Below the pieces are notes generated by a model that saw nothing but the letters and a program-made list of their open reading frames with translations, had not been told where the DNA came from and did no database searches. From CBETVX01 sp965539935 (GTDB lineage: Bacteria > Bacillota > Clostridia > Peptostreptococcales > Caminicellaceae), in assembly GCA_965539935.1 (NCBI GenBank), contig CBETVX010000025.1:1-40162 (forward strand): a stretch of DNA of 40,162 bases. The letters run 5' to 3'. Below are positions 1-8,234 of this stretch, in pieces. Made by a program: the position numbers and the translations under genes. Numbering within the stretch: the first letter of the stretch is position 1; every line of letters begins with the position of its first letter.

Positions 1-719
1 ATGAAAACTTACGAGCTAGGTATGGAAAAGTAAAAACCTTAAATGGAATGCATAAAACTATTAATGAGGTTTTTTTTAGCAAATTTTTAAGTTCAAATTA
101 TTTTACTGAACCAAAAGACATATCAATAAATAACGATGTTTTAAAATCTAATTTATTAATGTGTAGGATAGCTCTATTTAACTGGTTTTATAAAGGAAAT
201 GATAAGAACATATGGATGTTACTTAATAAGGTATCTTTAAGTTTGGTTAAAGGATCTATTAAAAATGGATATATAACAAAAGCAGCTGATCAATATAATT
301 TAAGGTTATCCTTAAAAGAATACTTTGAAGGAGGGGAAAAAATGGCAGATGTTATATGGGATTTAAAAAATAAGTTGAGAAACAAAATTTTACAGGAGAC
401 TACTAGTTATATTGAAAGTGATAGAGAGTATTTTTTTGCAGTAGGTCAGTTGGTAAGCTTTTTTATATCTAGGAGTAAAGGAAAGAAAAAGCCACTTTCG
501 CTAGCAAACCCATTCATCAATGCTAAGAAAGATAAAGTTATTAAGGACAAACTTAAAGTTCTATATAAAAAATATAATTATGATATAGAAAGTTATAACT
601 ATAAATTTAAAGGATTGTATGCAATGGTTATGTCATATGAATTAGATAATGGAATTGATGAGGACATGATTATTGCAGGATTTTTACATAGTAATCTACT
701 ATATGAGAAACAACAATAA
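1..719 (+). CDS. cas8b: Cas8b large subunit of type I-B Cascade, C-terminal part (cut by window edge)
   Basis: Large subunit of the type I-B interference complex, which recognises the PAM and positions target DNA for Cas3. The first ATG is at 48, but the same frame is open back to base 3 (reading E-N-L-R-A-R-Y-G-K-V-K-T-L-N-G before that Met), so the gene enters from outside the window and 48 is only an internal Met. About 238 codons are visible. The segment around residues 120-165 of the ATG-48 numbering (DREYFFAVGQLVSFF then a basic KGKKK stretch) resembles the GQ-containing C-terminal region of Cas8b/Csh1 proteins. Position directly before cas7-cas5-cas3 supports the call. Cas8 families diverge strongly, so the subfamily (Csh1 or Cst1) is inferred mainly from context. 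The gap to cas7 is 18 nt. Confidence 0.8.
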   Translation, partial: ENLRARYGKVKTLNGMHKTINEVFFSKFLSSNYFTEPKDISINNDVLKSNLLMCRIALFNWFYKGNDKNIWMLLNKVSLSLVKGSIKNGYITKAADQYNLRLSLKEYFEGGEKMADVIWDLKNKLRNKILQETTSYIESDREYFFAVGQLVSFFISRSKGKKKPLSLANPFINAKKDKVIKDKLKVLYKKYNYDIESYNYKFKGLYAMVMSYELDNGIDEDMIIAGFLHSNLLYEKQQ

Positions 720-737
720 ATAAGGGGGTAGGAGATT

Positions 738-1697
738 ATGAATAAAAGAATATTTGGAGTTTTAGGTATATCATCTATTATGTCTAATTGGAATGCAGAT
801 TTTACTGGATATCCTAAGACTATATCAACGGGGGAAGTTTTTGGAAGTGATAAAGCACTAAAATATCCTATGAAAAAGATGTGGGAAAATCAAGGAGAAA
901 AAGTTTTATATATAAAATCTATGAAGTTATCACAAGGAAAGAAAGACGAAGTAGATTTACTACCAAGATCTCTAAAAGAAAGATATGAATATCTTTTTAA
1001 TGAACCTGACTTAAAAAAATGTAAAGATAGTAAGAAAGTATTGACTAATTTATTTTCTGCTATAGATGTTAAAAATTTTGGAGCTACATTTGCAGAAGAA
1101 GGTAATAATATATCAATAACTGGAGCAGTACAAATAGGACAAGGATTTAATAAATATGAAGATTCATATGTAGAAGAGCAGCAAATACTATCTCCATTTA
1201 GAGATGCTTCTGAGAAAAAGAAAAATAAAAAAGAATATGAGGAAGCTAAAAGCTCGACATTAGGAACTAAAATAGTAAGTAACGAAGCCCATTATTTTTA
1301 TCCATTTACAATCAATCCTTTAGCATATAATGAATTTGTAAGTCTTGGTGTAACAGATGGCTATACGGAAGATGATTTTAATAAGTTTAAAGAGGCTGCA
1401 CTATGTTCTACAACTTATTTTGCTACTAATTCTAAAATAGGATGTGAAAATGAATTTGCATTGTTTGTAGAAACTGAAATCAATACATATCTTCCAACCT
1501 TGTCAGAATTTATTGAATTTAAGAAATGTAAGGACAAAAATATTATAACATTAAAGGAAGGACTCAAAGATCTATTAAGCTCTTTGAAAGACAAGATAAT
1601 ATCAATAGAAATTTATTATAATCCATATACATCAATAATAAATACTGATATAAAAGGAGTTAAGAAATATAATATATTTACAAAGCAAGAGGTGTAA
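738..1697 (+). CDS. cas7: Cas7 backbone subunit of type I-B Cascade (Csh2/DevR-like)
   Basis: A 319-residue RAMP protein that polymerises along the crRNA to form the Cascade backbone. The N-terminus (KRIFGVLGISSIMSNWNADF) is the first beta strand of the RRM-like fold. A later stretch, GATFAEEGNNISITGAVQIG at about residues 115-134, matches the conserved central Cas7 motif in which the protein is sorted as a Csd2/Csh2-type family member. A strong ribosome binding site, AAGGGGGTAGGAG, lies just before the ATG. The gene is followed by cas5 after only 2 nt, so translation is probably coupled. Assignment to Csh2 rather than Cst2 is not certain. Confidence 0.88.
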   Translation: MNKRIFGVLGISSIMSNWNADFTGYPKTISTGEVFGSDKALKYPMKKMWENQGEKVLYIKSMKLSQGKKDEVDLLPRSLKERYEYLFNEPDLKKCKDSKKVLTNLFSAIDVKNFGATFAEEGNNISITGAVQIGQGFNKYEDSYVEEQQILSPFRDASEKKKNKKEYEEAKSSTLGTKIVSNEAHYFYPFTINPLAYNEFVSLGVTDGYTEDDFNKFKEAALCSTTYFATNSKIGCENEFALFVETEINTYLPTLSEFIEFKKCKDKNIITLKEGLKDLLSSLKDKIISIEIYYNPYTSIINTDIKGVKKYNIFTKQEV

Positions 1698-1699
1698 AT

Positions 1700-2494
1700 A
1701 TGGAGGTTTTAAAATTTACTTTAGGAGGAAAATTTGGTTTTTTTAAAAAACCAGATGTCAACACTTATTTATATTTTACCTATGGAAATATTCATAAAGT
1801 GGCTTTATTGGGAGTACTTGGAGCAATTTTAGGTTATAAAGGATATAATCAAATGAGTTTTAGTAAGAAATATAAAAAAGATTTTAAAGGTTTATTTGAA
1901 GACTATGTTGGATATTATCCTGAATTTTATGAAAAGTTAAATCATCTAAAGATTGGCATTGTACCTAAAAATGTTAGTATAAATAAAAAGGTACAAGTTT
2001 TTAATAATTCTATAGGATATGCATCAAAAGAAAAAGGAGGAAATTTAATTGTAAAAGAACAATGGTTAGAAAATCCAAGCTGGGATATTTATATAGCTAT
2101 TGAGGATGAAGAAGGTAAAAAACTTGTTAAGGCATTTATGGATAGATGTTTCGTTTATATACCCTATTTAGGCAAAAATGATCATTTAGCTGATGTAAAA
2201 AATATTGAATTAATAGAAGAAGTTAAAGAGACAAAATCATTAAATACTATTGATAGTTTATTTATAAAAGATGATTTCGAAATAGTTGAAAAAGATGATT
2301 TTGATGAACTATATGATTTGGATAAATCAGAGAAGGAGCCTATATTTAAATACGAAGAGAAATTACCTCTTTATTTAGAGGAAACCACTAACAAGTATGA
2401 GCTAAGAAACTTTGTGTATACCAATGTAAGTTTAAAGAAAAAAGGAAATACTCCTGTATATAATGTTTGTGGTAAGAATATAGTATTTTTTTAA
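1700..2494 (+). CDS. cas5b: Cas5 subunit of type I-B Cascade (Cas5b/Cas5h)
   Basis: A 264-residue RAMP protein that caps the 5' handle of the crRNA in type I-B Cascade. The N-terminus (VLKFTLGGKFGFFKKPDVNT) has the beta-strand-then-F/K-KP form typical of Cas5h, followed by the helix HKVALLGVLGAILGYKGY at about residues 32-49. The C-terminal third is acidic and ends in the short beta segment VYNVCGKNIVFF. The ATG lies 2 nt after the cas7 stop with an AAGAGGTG ribosome binding site inside the cas7 end. It is 47 nt from cas3, the widest gap in the operon, and that gap holds the hairpins listed separately. Confidence 0.88.
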   Translation: MEVLKFTLGGKFGFFKKPDVNTYLYFTYGNIHKVALLGVLGAILGYKGYNQMSFSKKYKKDFKGLFEDYVGYYPEFYEKLNHLKIGIVPKNVSINKKVQVFNNSIGYASKEKGGNLIVKEQWLENPSWDIYIAIEDEEGKKLVKAFMDRCFVYIPYLGKNDHLADVKNIELIEEVKETKSLNTIDSLFIKDDFEIVEKDDFDELYDLDKSEKEPIFKYEEKLPLYLEETTNKYELRNFVYTNVSLKKKGNTPVYNVCGKNIVFF

Positions 2495-2496
2495 AG

Positions 2497-2541
2497 TAGG
2501 GGGTTGAAAAACCTCCTTTACTTATAAGAAAGGGGAGGTTT
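2497..2541 (+). promoter_or_regulatory. Alternative hairpins over the cas3 ribosome binding site
   Basis: Two stems share one strand. Stem A: GGGGGTT (2499-2505) pairs with AACCTCC (2510-2516) across a GAAA tetraloop, extended by A2498-T2517, with one G-T pair. Stem B: AAACCTCCTTT (2509-2519) pairs with AGGGGAGGTTT (2531-2541), 11 pairs of which two are G-T, and the right strand is the cas3 ribosome binding site up to the base before its ATG. A and B cannot coexist. The 5' strand starts 5 nt after the cas5 stop, so a ribosome finishing cas5 would cover it. Pairing is read from the sequence; regulatory function is inferred. Confidence 0.5.
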
Positions 2542-5085
2542 ATGTATTTTAGATATGATCAAAAAATAAATGTAGAAAATCTTATAAACAATCAATATCA
2601 AATATACGCTCATAAAAAAGATTCAAAAAATGAAAAATTAGAAGAACATATAGATCTTTGTATAAAATATTTTTTTAAAATTGTAAATGAAAAAAATTTG
2701 AATAAAGTTTTTACAAAAATAGAAGAAGAAATTTTTAAGAGTATTTCATTAGAAGGAAGAGAGTTATTTAGGGAAATGATTTTGAATACAATTACATTAC
2801 ATGATATAGGAAAAATAAATCCTTATTTCCAGAAAAATCGGCTAAAAAATGATTTAGATATACCGGAATGTGAAAAATTTAAAAATTCTCATCATTCAAT
2901 ACTATCTTCAATTATTTTTATGGATATATATTTTTTAAAAATGAAAAATCTTAAAAAAGAAGAAAAAAAATTATTATTAGATTTTATGATGATGAATTCA
3001 TATATAATTTCTAGGCATCATGGTGGACTGAATTCTTGGGAGGAATTTAAGGAGAAATTTAAAGAAGATGAAGAAGCTTATAAATTATTAGATGAACAGA
3101 AAGTAATATTTCAAAAAACCCTTAATAGAAATATAAATATTAAAATAAATAAGATAAAAAAAATATTTGAAATTGTAAAGAAAAATAATCAAAAATATAC
3201 AAAAGAACAGCTAGTATATAGATATATATATATAAGATTATTATTGTCTTTATTAGTTGCTAGTGACTTTTATGCAACTTCAGAATTCATGGAATGTGTT
3301 GAAATACAGAATATAGGTCTTATAAATGACATAGAAGAATTCTACCGTGTGTATAAAGAAGGAAAAATATATAAATCAATTCGAAACTATGAGAAAAAGG
3401 AATATGGAAAAAAAAGAGATTATTTAAATATAAAAGATATAAATATATTAAGAAATGAAATGTTTTTGGATGCAGAAAGAACCCTTGAGGATAATATAGA
3501 CTCAAATATATTCTATTTGGAGGCCCCTACAGGTAGTGGTAAGAGTAACGTTGCCGCGAATTTAAGTTTTAAATTATTACAAAAGGATAAAAGTAAAAAC
3601 AAAATATTTTATGTATATCCTTTTAACACTCTAGTAGAACAAAATATTAATACTTTAGAACAAGTTTTTGAAAAAGAAGATAATATTCTAAATAAAATTG
3701 CAATAATAAATTCAATTGAACCTATAAAAGTTGATAAAGAAATCATTGAAAGTGAAGATACAAACCTAGAATACTATAAAAAAGCTTTATTGAATAGACA
3801 ATTCTTAAATTATCCAATGATATTAACAACTCATGTTACAATTTTTAAATATTTATTTGGAACATCAAAAGAAGATATTTTTCCCATTCACCAATTAGCA
3901 AATAGTGTAATTGTATTAGATGAAGTACAAAGTTATAGAAATCTAATATGGAGAGAGATAATAACTTTTTTAACTTGCTATGCGAAGATTTTTAATACAA
4001 AGATAATCATAATGTCAGCAACTTTGCCAGATTTAGATAAACTATCTCTTTCTAAAGCTAATACAGTTAAGTTAATTCAAAATAGGGAAAAATATTTTAA
4101 CAATCCTATATTCAAAAATAGAGTCAGTGTAGATTATTCATTATTAGAAAGTGAAAATATATTATATGATTTATATAATCATGTAAAGAAAAAAAGCTAT
4201 GAAGGTAAAAAAATTCTTATTGAGTTTATTAGCAAAAACTCTGCATATGATTTTTTTAATAGGTTTAAAGAAGATGAAGATATAATTTGTGATGTAGAGC
4301 TTATAACTGGAGATGACAATATAGGGGAGAGAGAGAGAATAATAAAGAAAGTTAAATCAACAAAATCATTAATATTAGTTGCAACACAGGTTATAGAAGC
4401 TGGTGTAGATATAGATATGGATATAGGATATAAAAACATATCTATACTAGATAGTGAAGAACAATTTTTAGGAAGGATAAATAGAGCGTGTAGGAAAGAT
4501 AGAGGGACAGTATATTTTTTTAAGATTGATGAAGCAAGAAATATTTATAAAGATGATGTAAGAAGAAACAAAGATATAACATTAGAAAATGAAAAGATAA
4601 GAGAAATTTTAAAAGGTAAGAATTTTAATAAATTTTATGATTTGGTTGTTGAAAGATTGAAAAATTTAACAAATGGATTGAATGAACTAAATATTGATAA
4701 ATTTTTAAATGAAGATGTTAAGAATTTAAATTTCAAAAATATAGAGGAACGGTTGAAATTGATAAAACAAAATGAAAATAAAATATCAGTTTACTTAAGC
4801 AGTGAGCTTATTGTAAAAAATCAAAGGTTAAATGGAGAATTTTTATGGTATGAATATAAAAGATTACTATTTGATAAAAAAATCAATTATTCCGAAAGGA
4901 AAGTTAAACTATCTCAAGTTAGATCTAAAATGAATAACTTCATTTATGAAATTAAGTGGGACTATGACTTTCCATATAATGATAGGTTGGGAGATCTTTA
5001 CTTTATTGAAAATGGAAACAATTATTTTAAAGAAGGTAAACTTGATAAAGATAAATTTATTAATGGCATAGGAGACTTTATATAA
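2542..5085 (+). CDS. cas3: Cas3 HD nuclease-helicase
   Basis: An 847-residue effector that nicks, unwinds and degrades target DNA after Cascade binding. The N-terminal HD nuclease shows H36, H87-D88 (LHDIGK), H117-H118 and H159-H160 (ISRHHGG). The superfamily 2 helicase follows: Walker A APTGSGKS at 328-335, Walker B in the Cas3 form DEVQ at 460-463, SAT at 492-494, motif V region QVIEAGVDID around 616-625, and motif VI GRINRACR near 645-651. All catalytic motifs are present and the length is normal for an HD-helicase fusion, so it looks functional. The start is fixed by GGGGAGG just upstream; that site can be hidden in a hairpin. The stop overlaps the cas4 start by one base (TAATG). Confidence 0.96.
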   Translation: MYFRYDQKINVENLINNQYQIYAHKKDSKNEKLEEHIDLCIKYFFKIVNEKNLNKVFTKIEEEIFKSISLEGRELFREMILNTITLHDIGKINPYFQKNRLKNDLDIPECEKFKNSHHSILSSIIFMDIYFLKMKNLKKEEKKLLLDFMMMNSYIISRHHGGLNSWEEFKEKFKEDEEAYKLLDEQKVIFQKTLNRNINIKINKIKKIFEIVKKNNQKYTKEQLVYRYIYIRLLLSLLVASDFYATSEFMECVEIQNIGLINDIEEFYRVYKEGKIYKSIRNYEKKEYGKKRDYLNIKDINILRNEMFLDAERTLEDNIDSNIFYLEAPTGSGKSNVAANLSFKLLQKDKSKNKIFYVYPFNTLVEQNINTLEQVFEKEDNILNKIAIINSIEPIKVDKEIIESEDTNLEYYKKALLNRQFLNYPMILTTHVTIFKYLFGTSKEDIFPIHQLANSVIVLDEVQSYRNLIWREIITFLTCYAKIFNTKIIIMSATLPDLDKLSLSKANTVKLIQNREKYFNNPIFKNRVSVDYSLLESENILYDLYNHVKKKSYEGKKILIEFISKNSAYDFFNRFKEDEDIICDVELITGDDNIGERERIIKKVKSTKSLILVATQVIEAGVDIDMDIGYKNISILDSEEQFLGRINRACRKDRGTVYFFKIDEARNIYKDDVRRNKDITLENEKIREILKGKNFNKFYDLVVERLKNLTNGLNELNIDKFLNEDVKNLNFKNIEERLKLIKQNENKISVYLSSELIVKNQRLNGEFLWYEYKRLLFDKKINYSERKVKLSQVRSKMNNFIYEIKWDYDFPYNDRLGDLYFIENGNNYFKEGKLDKDKFINGIGDFI

Positions 5086-5579
5086 TGAGAGTTAATGGGA
5101 CTTTAATAAATTATTATTTTCATTGTAAAAGACAATGCTATCTTCATGGAAATAGGCTTAATCTTGAAGACAATAGTGAAAATGTAAAGATAGGAAAGAC
5201 TATACATAAAGAAAAGGCCTCTAAAAGTAAAAGTAGTGAAATAACAATAGATAATATAAAGATTGATAAACTTACAAGTAAGTATTTAATAGAGATTAAA
5301 AAGTCGGATGCTGATATAGAAGCCTGTAAGTGGCAACTGTTATATTACTTAAAAGTTTTAAAGGATAAAGGAATATATAGAAAAGGAAAATTAGAATTTG
5401 TTGAAAAAAATAAAGGAAGTAATAAGGTTCTTTATTTTGAACTCAGTGACGAGTTGCTAGAAGAATTAGAAAAGTATATATATGACATAGAAACATTGAT
5501 ACAAGATAATGAGATTCCAGATGTCCTAAATAAACCAAAGTGTAAGAAATGTGCTTATTATGAATATTGCTATATATAG
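5085..5579 (+). CDS. cas4: Cas4 iron-sulfur exonuclease of adaptation
   Basis: A 164-residue RecB-family nuclease that works with Cas1-Cas2 to choose and trim prespacers with the right PAM. The [4Fe-4S] ligands are visible as C14 near the N-terminus and C153, C156 and C162 at the extreme C-terminus (KCKKCAYYEYC). The nuclease core has an EIKKSD segment and a W-Q-L-L-Y-Y motif, matching the E-x-K and Q-h-x-x-Y motifs of the family. The length is typical of type I Cas4. Its ATG overlaps the cas3 stop by one base, so it is translationally coupled. Confidence 0.94.
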   Translation: MRVNGTLINYYFHCKRQCYLHGNRLNLEDNSENVKIGKTIHKEKASKSKSSEITIDNIKIDKLTSKYLIEIKKSDADIEACKWQLLYYLKVLKDKGIYRKGKLEFVEKNKGSNKVLYFELSDELLEELEKYIYDIETLIQDNEIPDVLNKPKCKKCAYYEYCYI

Positions 5580-5593
5580 GGGGCTGAAAACAA

Positions 5594-6592
5594 ATGGGGA
5601 GTACGAGATATATAACATCTATGGGTGAATTAACTAGAAAGGATAATTCACTATGTTTTAGAAAAAATGGTAAAAATGTATATATTCCTGTAGAAAATAC
5701 AAAAGAAATTTATTGTTTAAATGAAGTGAGTATAAATTCAAAACTTCTTGATTTTTTAGCATCAAATAATATAGTTATTCATTTTTTTAATTATTATGAA
5801 GGGTACAGTGGAAGTTTTTATCCTCCAAATCAATATAATAGCGGGAAACTTTTGCTTAAACAGGTTGAAGCTTTTAACAATAATAGGTTATATATAGCCA
5901 AATCTATTGTAAAGGGTATTGGATATAATGTATCAGAGGTACTATACCATTACTATAAACATAACAAAAAAGAAGTTAAAACTACTATAGATTGGATAAA
6001 AAAGGATGCTGTAAAAAAAATTGAGTTTAGCAAAGATATAAAGCAGTTAATGTCTGTAGAAGGAGAAATATGGCAAAGGTTTTATGGAGAGTTTAAAAAC
6101 ATATTACCAGAAGATTTTATAATGAACAAAAGAGTAAAAAGACCACCAGATAATCCTATCAATGCTTTAATATCTTTTGGAAATACTTTATTGTATACAA
6201 AGACTATTTCTTCCATTTATAGAACCCATTTAGATCAAAGGATAAGTTTTTTACATGAACCTTCAGAGCGTAGATTTTCTTTAAGCTTAGATATTAGTGA
6301 GGTTTTTAAACCTGTGATTGTATATAAAACTATATTTGAATTAGTGAATAATAGAAAGCTACAAGTGGCTAAGCATTTTGAGAAAAGAGTAAATTATTGT
6401 TTATTAAATGAAGAAGGAAGAAAAATTTTCATAGAAGGATTTGAAAAGCGATTAGAAAGTGTATTCATGCATCCTAAATTAAAAAGAAAAGTAAGTTATA
6501 GAACAGCCATTAAGTTAGATTGTTATAAATTAATTAAATTTATTATGGAAGATAAAGAATTTATTCCATTTAGTATTAAGGAGAAAATGTAA
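5594..6592 (+). CDS. cas1: Cas1 integrase (type I-B)
   Basis: A 332-residue metal-dependent integrase that, with Cas2, inserts new spacers at the leader end of the array. The conserved active-site residues are visible: E156 in SVEGEIW, H221 in SFLHEPSERR, and the acidic pair D233/E236 in SLDISEVFKP. The N-terminal beta domain (residues about 1-75) ends in the typical VIHFFNYYEGYSGSF stretch. The length is standard. The ribosome binding site AGGGGG overlaps the cas4 stop, 14 nt before the ATG. It abuts cas2 directly. Confidence 0.96.
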   Translation: MGSTRYITSMGELTRKDNSLCFRKNGKNVYIPVENTKEIYCLNEVSINSKLLDFLASNNIVIHFFNYYEGYSGSFYPPNQYNSGKLLLKQVEAFNNNRLYIAKSIVKGIGYNVSEVLYHYYKHNKKEVKTTIDWIKKDAVKKIEFSKDIKQLMSVEGEIWQRFYGEFKNILPEDFIMNKRVKRPPDNPINALISFGNTLLYTKTISSIYRTHLDQRISFLHEPSERRFSLSLDISEVFKPVIVYKTIFELVNNRKLQVAKHFEKRVNYCLLNEEGRKIFIEGFEKRLESVFMHPKLKRKVSYRTAIKLDCYKLIKFIMEDKEFIPFSIKEKM

Positions 6593-6883
6593 ATGAGAAA
6601 AAAATTGAATTACAACTATGCTTTTCTTTTTTATGATGTGAAAGAAAAAAGAGTTCAAAAAGTATTTAAAGTTTGTAAAAAGTATTTATCACATTTTCAA
6701 AAGTCTGTTTTTAGAGGAGAAATAACTCCATCTAACTTGATTTCTTTAAGAAAAGATCTGAATAAGGTTATTGATAAAAGTGAAGATTTTATATGTATTA
6801 TAAAATTGTTAAATGATAATATGTTTGATGAGGAGATTTTGGGGGTACGAACTAATAATACTGGAGAAGATTTGATAATATAG
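6593..6883 (+). CDS. cas2: Cas2 adaptation protein
   Basis: A 96-residue ferredoxin-fold protein that dimerises and bridges two Cas1 dimers in the spacer-acquisition complex. The first beta strand ends with the conserved Asp in FLFYDVKEKRVQKVFKVCKK, followed by the LSHFQKSVFRGEIT strand typical of type I-B Cas2. Its ATG begins immediately after the cas1 stop with no spacer base, and GGAG lies in the last codons of cas1. It is the last cas gene and sits 177 bp before the first repeat. Confidence 0.95.
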   Translation: MRKKLNYNYAFLFYDVKEKRVQKVFKVCKKYLSHFQKSVFRGEITPSNLISLRKDLNKVIDKSEDFICIIKLLNDNMFDEEILGVRTNNTGEDLII

Positions 6884-7060
6884 AATTACCAGGCTAAATC
6901 TATATTTAAGTAGTTTACAATCAAGTATTACCAAAGCGTTAGAACCTATTAAAAAATTTAAATTCGATAATTTCTAAATAGTTGGTAAAATTCTAATGAA
7001 ATGTTGAAAACTTAGGGTTTATAGTATATCCTTATATTAAATAGTCGCCATTTTGTTATG
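6884..7060 (+). promoter_or_regulatory. CRISPR leader
   Basis: A 177-bp AT-rich non-coding stretch between cas2 and the first repeat. Its place next to the adaptation genes makes it the leader, where the array promoter lies and new spacers enter. A weak promoter-like pair is TTGAAA at 7004-7009 and TATATC at 7025-7030, with a short 15-nt spacing, so the exact promoter is uncertain. Confidence 0.65.
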
Positions 7061-8063
7061 ATTTAACCATAACATGAGATGTATTTAAATAATCTTACAG
7101 ATATAAAATAACCTCTCCTAGTTGATTTAACCATAACATGAGATGTATTTAAATTTTGATTTAGGTTTTACCTTTCCAATTATAAGCTTCATTTAACCAT
7201 AACATGAGATGTATTTAAATGAAGGTAGTAATCAAGGTGAAAGTGGCATTATAAATTTAACCATAACATGAGATGTATTTAAATGACCTTTTAAGCAATA
7301 ATTATTTTCCAGTAAAAAAATTTAACCATAACATGAGATGTATTTAAATTTATATTTCTCTTAAAGGTCAAGGGGATAATGGAAATTTAACCATAACATG
7401 AGATGTATTTAAATGTAGTATTGCTAGTTATAAATGTAACTTTGATAGATTTAACCATAACATGAGATGTATTTAAATTGGAAGGAGATTATACCTTTAA
7501 ACTAACTGTAACAATTTAACCATAACATGAGATGTATTTAAATAATAATGAAGATAGCTATAAAATAACAAGACCTGATTTAACCATAACATGAGATGTA
7601 TTTAAATTGGAGCTAGAAATGGGAGGTATGTAAATATGACTTATATTTAACCATAACATGAGATGTATTTAAATGATGAAAAGGATACGCATATTGTGCG
7701 TACCCCTGGATTTAACCATAACATGAGATGTATTTAAATAGGCCAGCTAATTCTCCACGTCTAAGTCCAAGTTCAATTTAACCATAACATGAGATGTATT
7801 TAAATTTGAACGTATTTTCTATATAAAACGGACCATATTTATTTAACCATAACATGAGATGTATTTAAATACTTTTACTGATGATACAGGAAAAGAATGG
7901 CTAGATTTAACCATAACATGAGATGTATTTAAATTTAATTTGTTTTAATAGGTCGTCTTGGCTGTCTTGGATTTAACCATAACATGAGATGTATTTAAAT
8001 GAACTATTGCTAGTAATGCATTTAAACCGATTAATTTAACCATAACATGAGATGTATTTAAAT
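7061..8063 (+). CRISPR. Type I-B CRISPR array, 16 repeats and 15 spacers
   Basis: Sixteen 30-nt repeats start at 7061, 7125, 7191, 7255, 7320, 7385, 7449, 7514, 7578, 7645, 7710, 7776, 7841, 7905, 7971 and 8034. Each begins ATTTAACCATAAC and ends GATGTATTTAAAT. I read all 16 as identical, including the last one. Spacers are 33-37 nt, all different. The ends of the repeat are inverted copies (ATTTAA and TTAAAT). Expected transcription is rightward, the same strand as cas, so the crRNA 5' handle would come from the repeat's 3' end. The repeat form and the cas gene set both fit type I-B. No internal degenerate repeat was seen. Confidence 0.98.
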
Positions 8064-8234
8064 TCATTTATAAGCAGATATTATCCTAAAATTAATTTGT
8101 TTACATATATTAAGAAACAAATAAGTTGTTACCAATTTTGCTTCTCTAAAGACATAAGAATAATCTGAATACCTTTGTTTAGGAATGTAAATAATAAATG
8201 CGATAAATCATTCCTAGACAAAGGAGGCAGTAAT
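8064..8234. other. Non-coding gap between array and next gene
   Basis: 171 bp, AT-rich, with no repeat copy, no coding frame of note and no clear terminator for the array transcript. It ends in the AAAGGAGG ribosome binding site of the oxidoreductase gene at 8235. Confidence 0.5.

Noticed and set aside
48..50. ATG at 48 as the start of cas8b
   Set aside because: The same frame stays open to the window edge and reads like coding sequence; the gene is cut by the edge.
7675..7709. Inverted repeat TACGCA/TGCGTA in spacer 10 as a functional hairpin
   Set aside because: It is within a spacer and most likely comes from the target DNA.
7415..8033. Shared ATTGCTAGT in spacers 6 and 15 as a duplicated spacer
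   Set aside because: Only nine bases agree and the rest differ; chance is enough.
8175..8234. Upstream ATG for the FAD oxidoreductase
   Set aside because: No ribosome binding site; AAAGGAGG just before 8235 and the family's normal N-terminus fix the later start.
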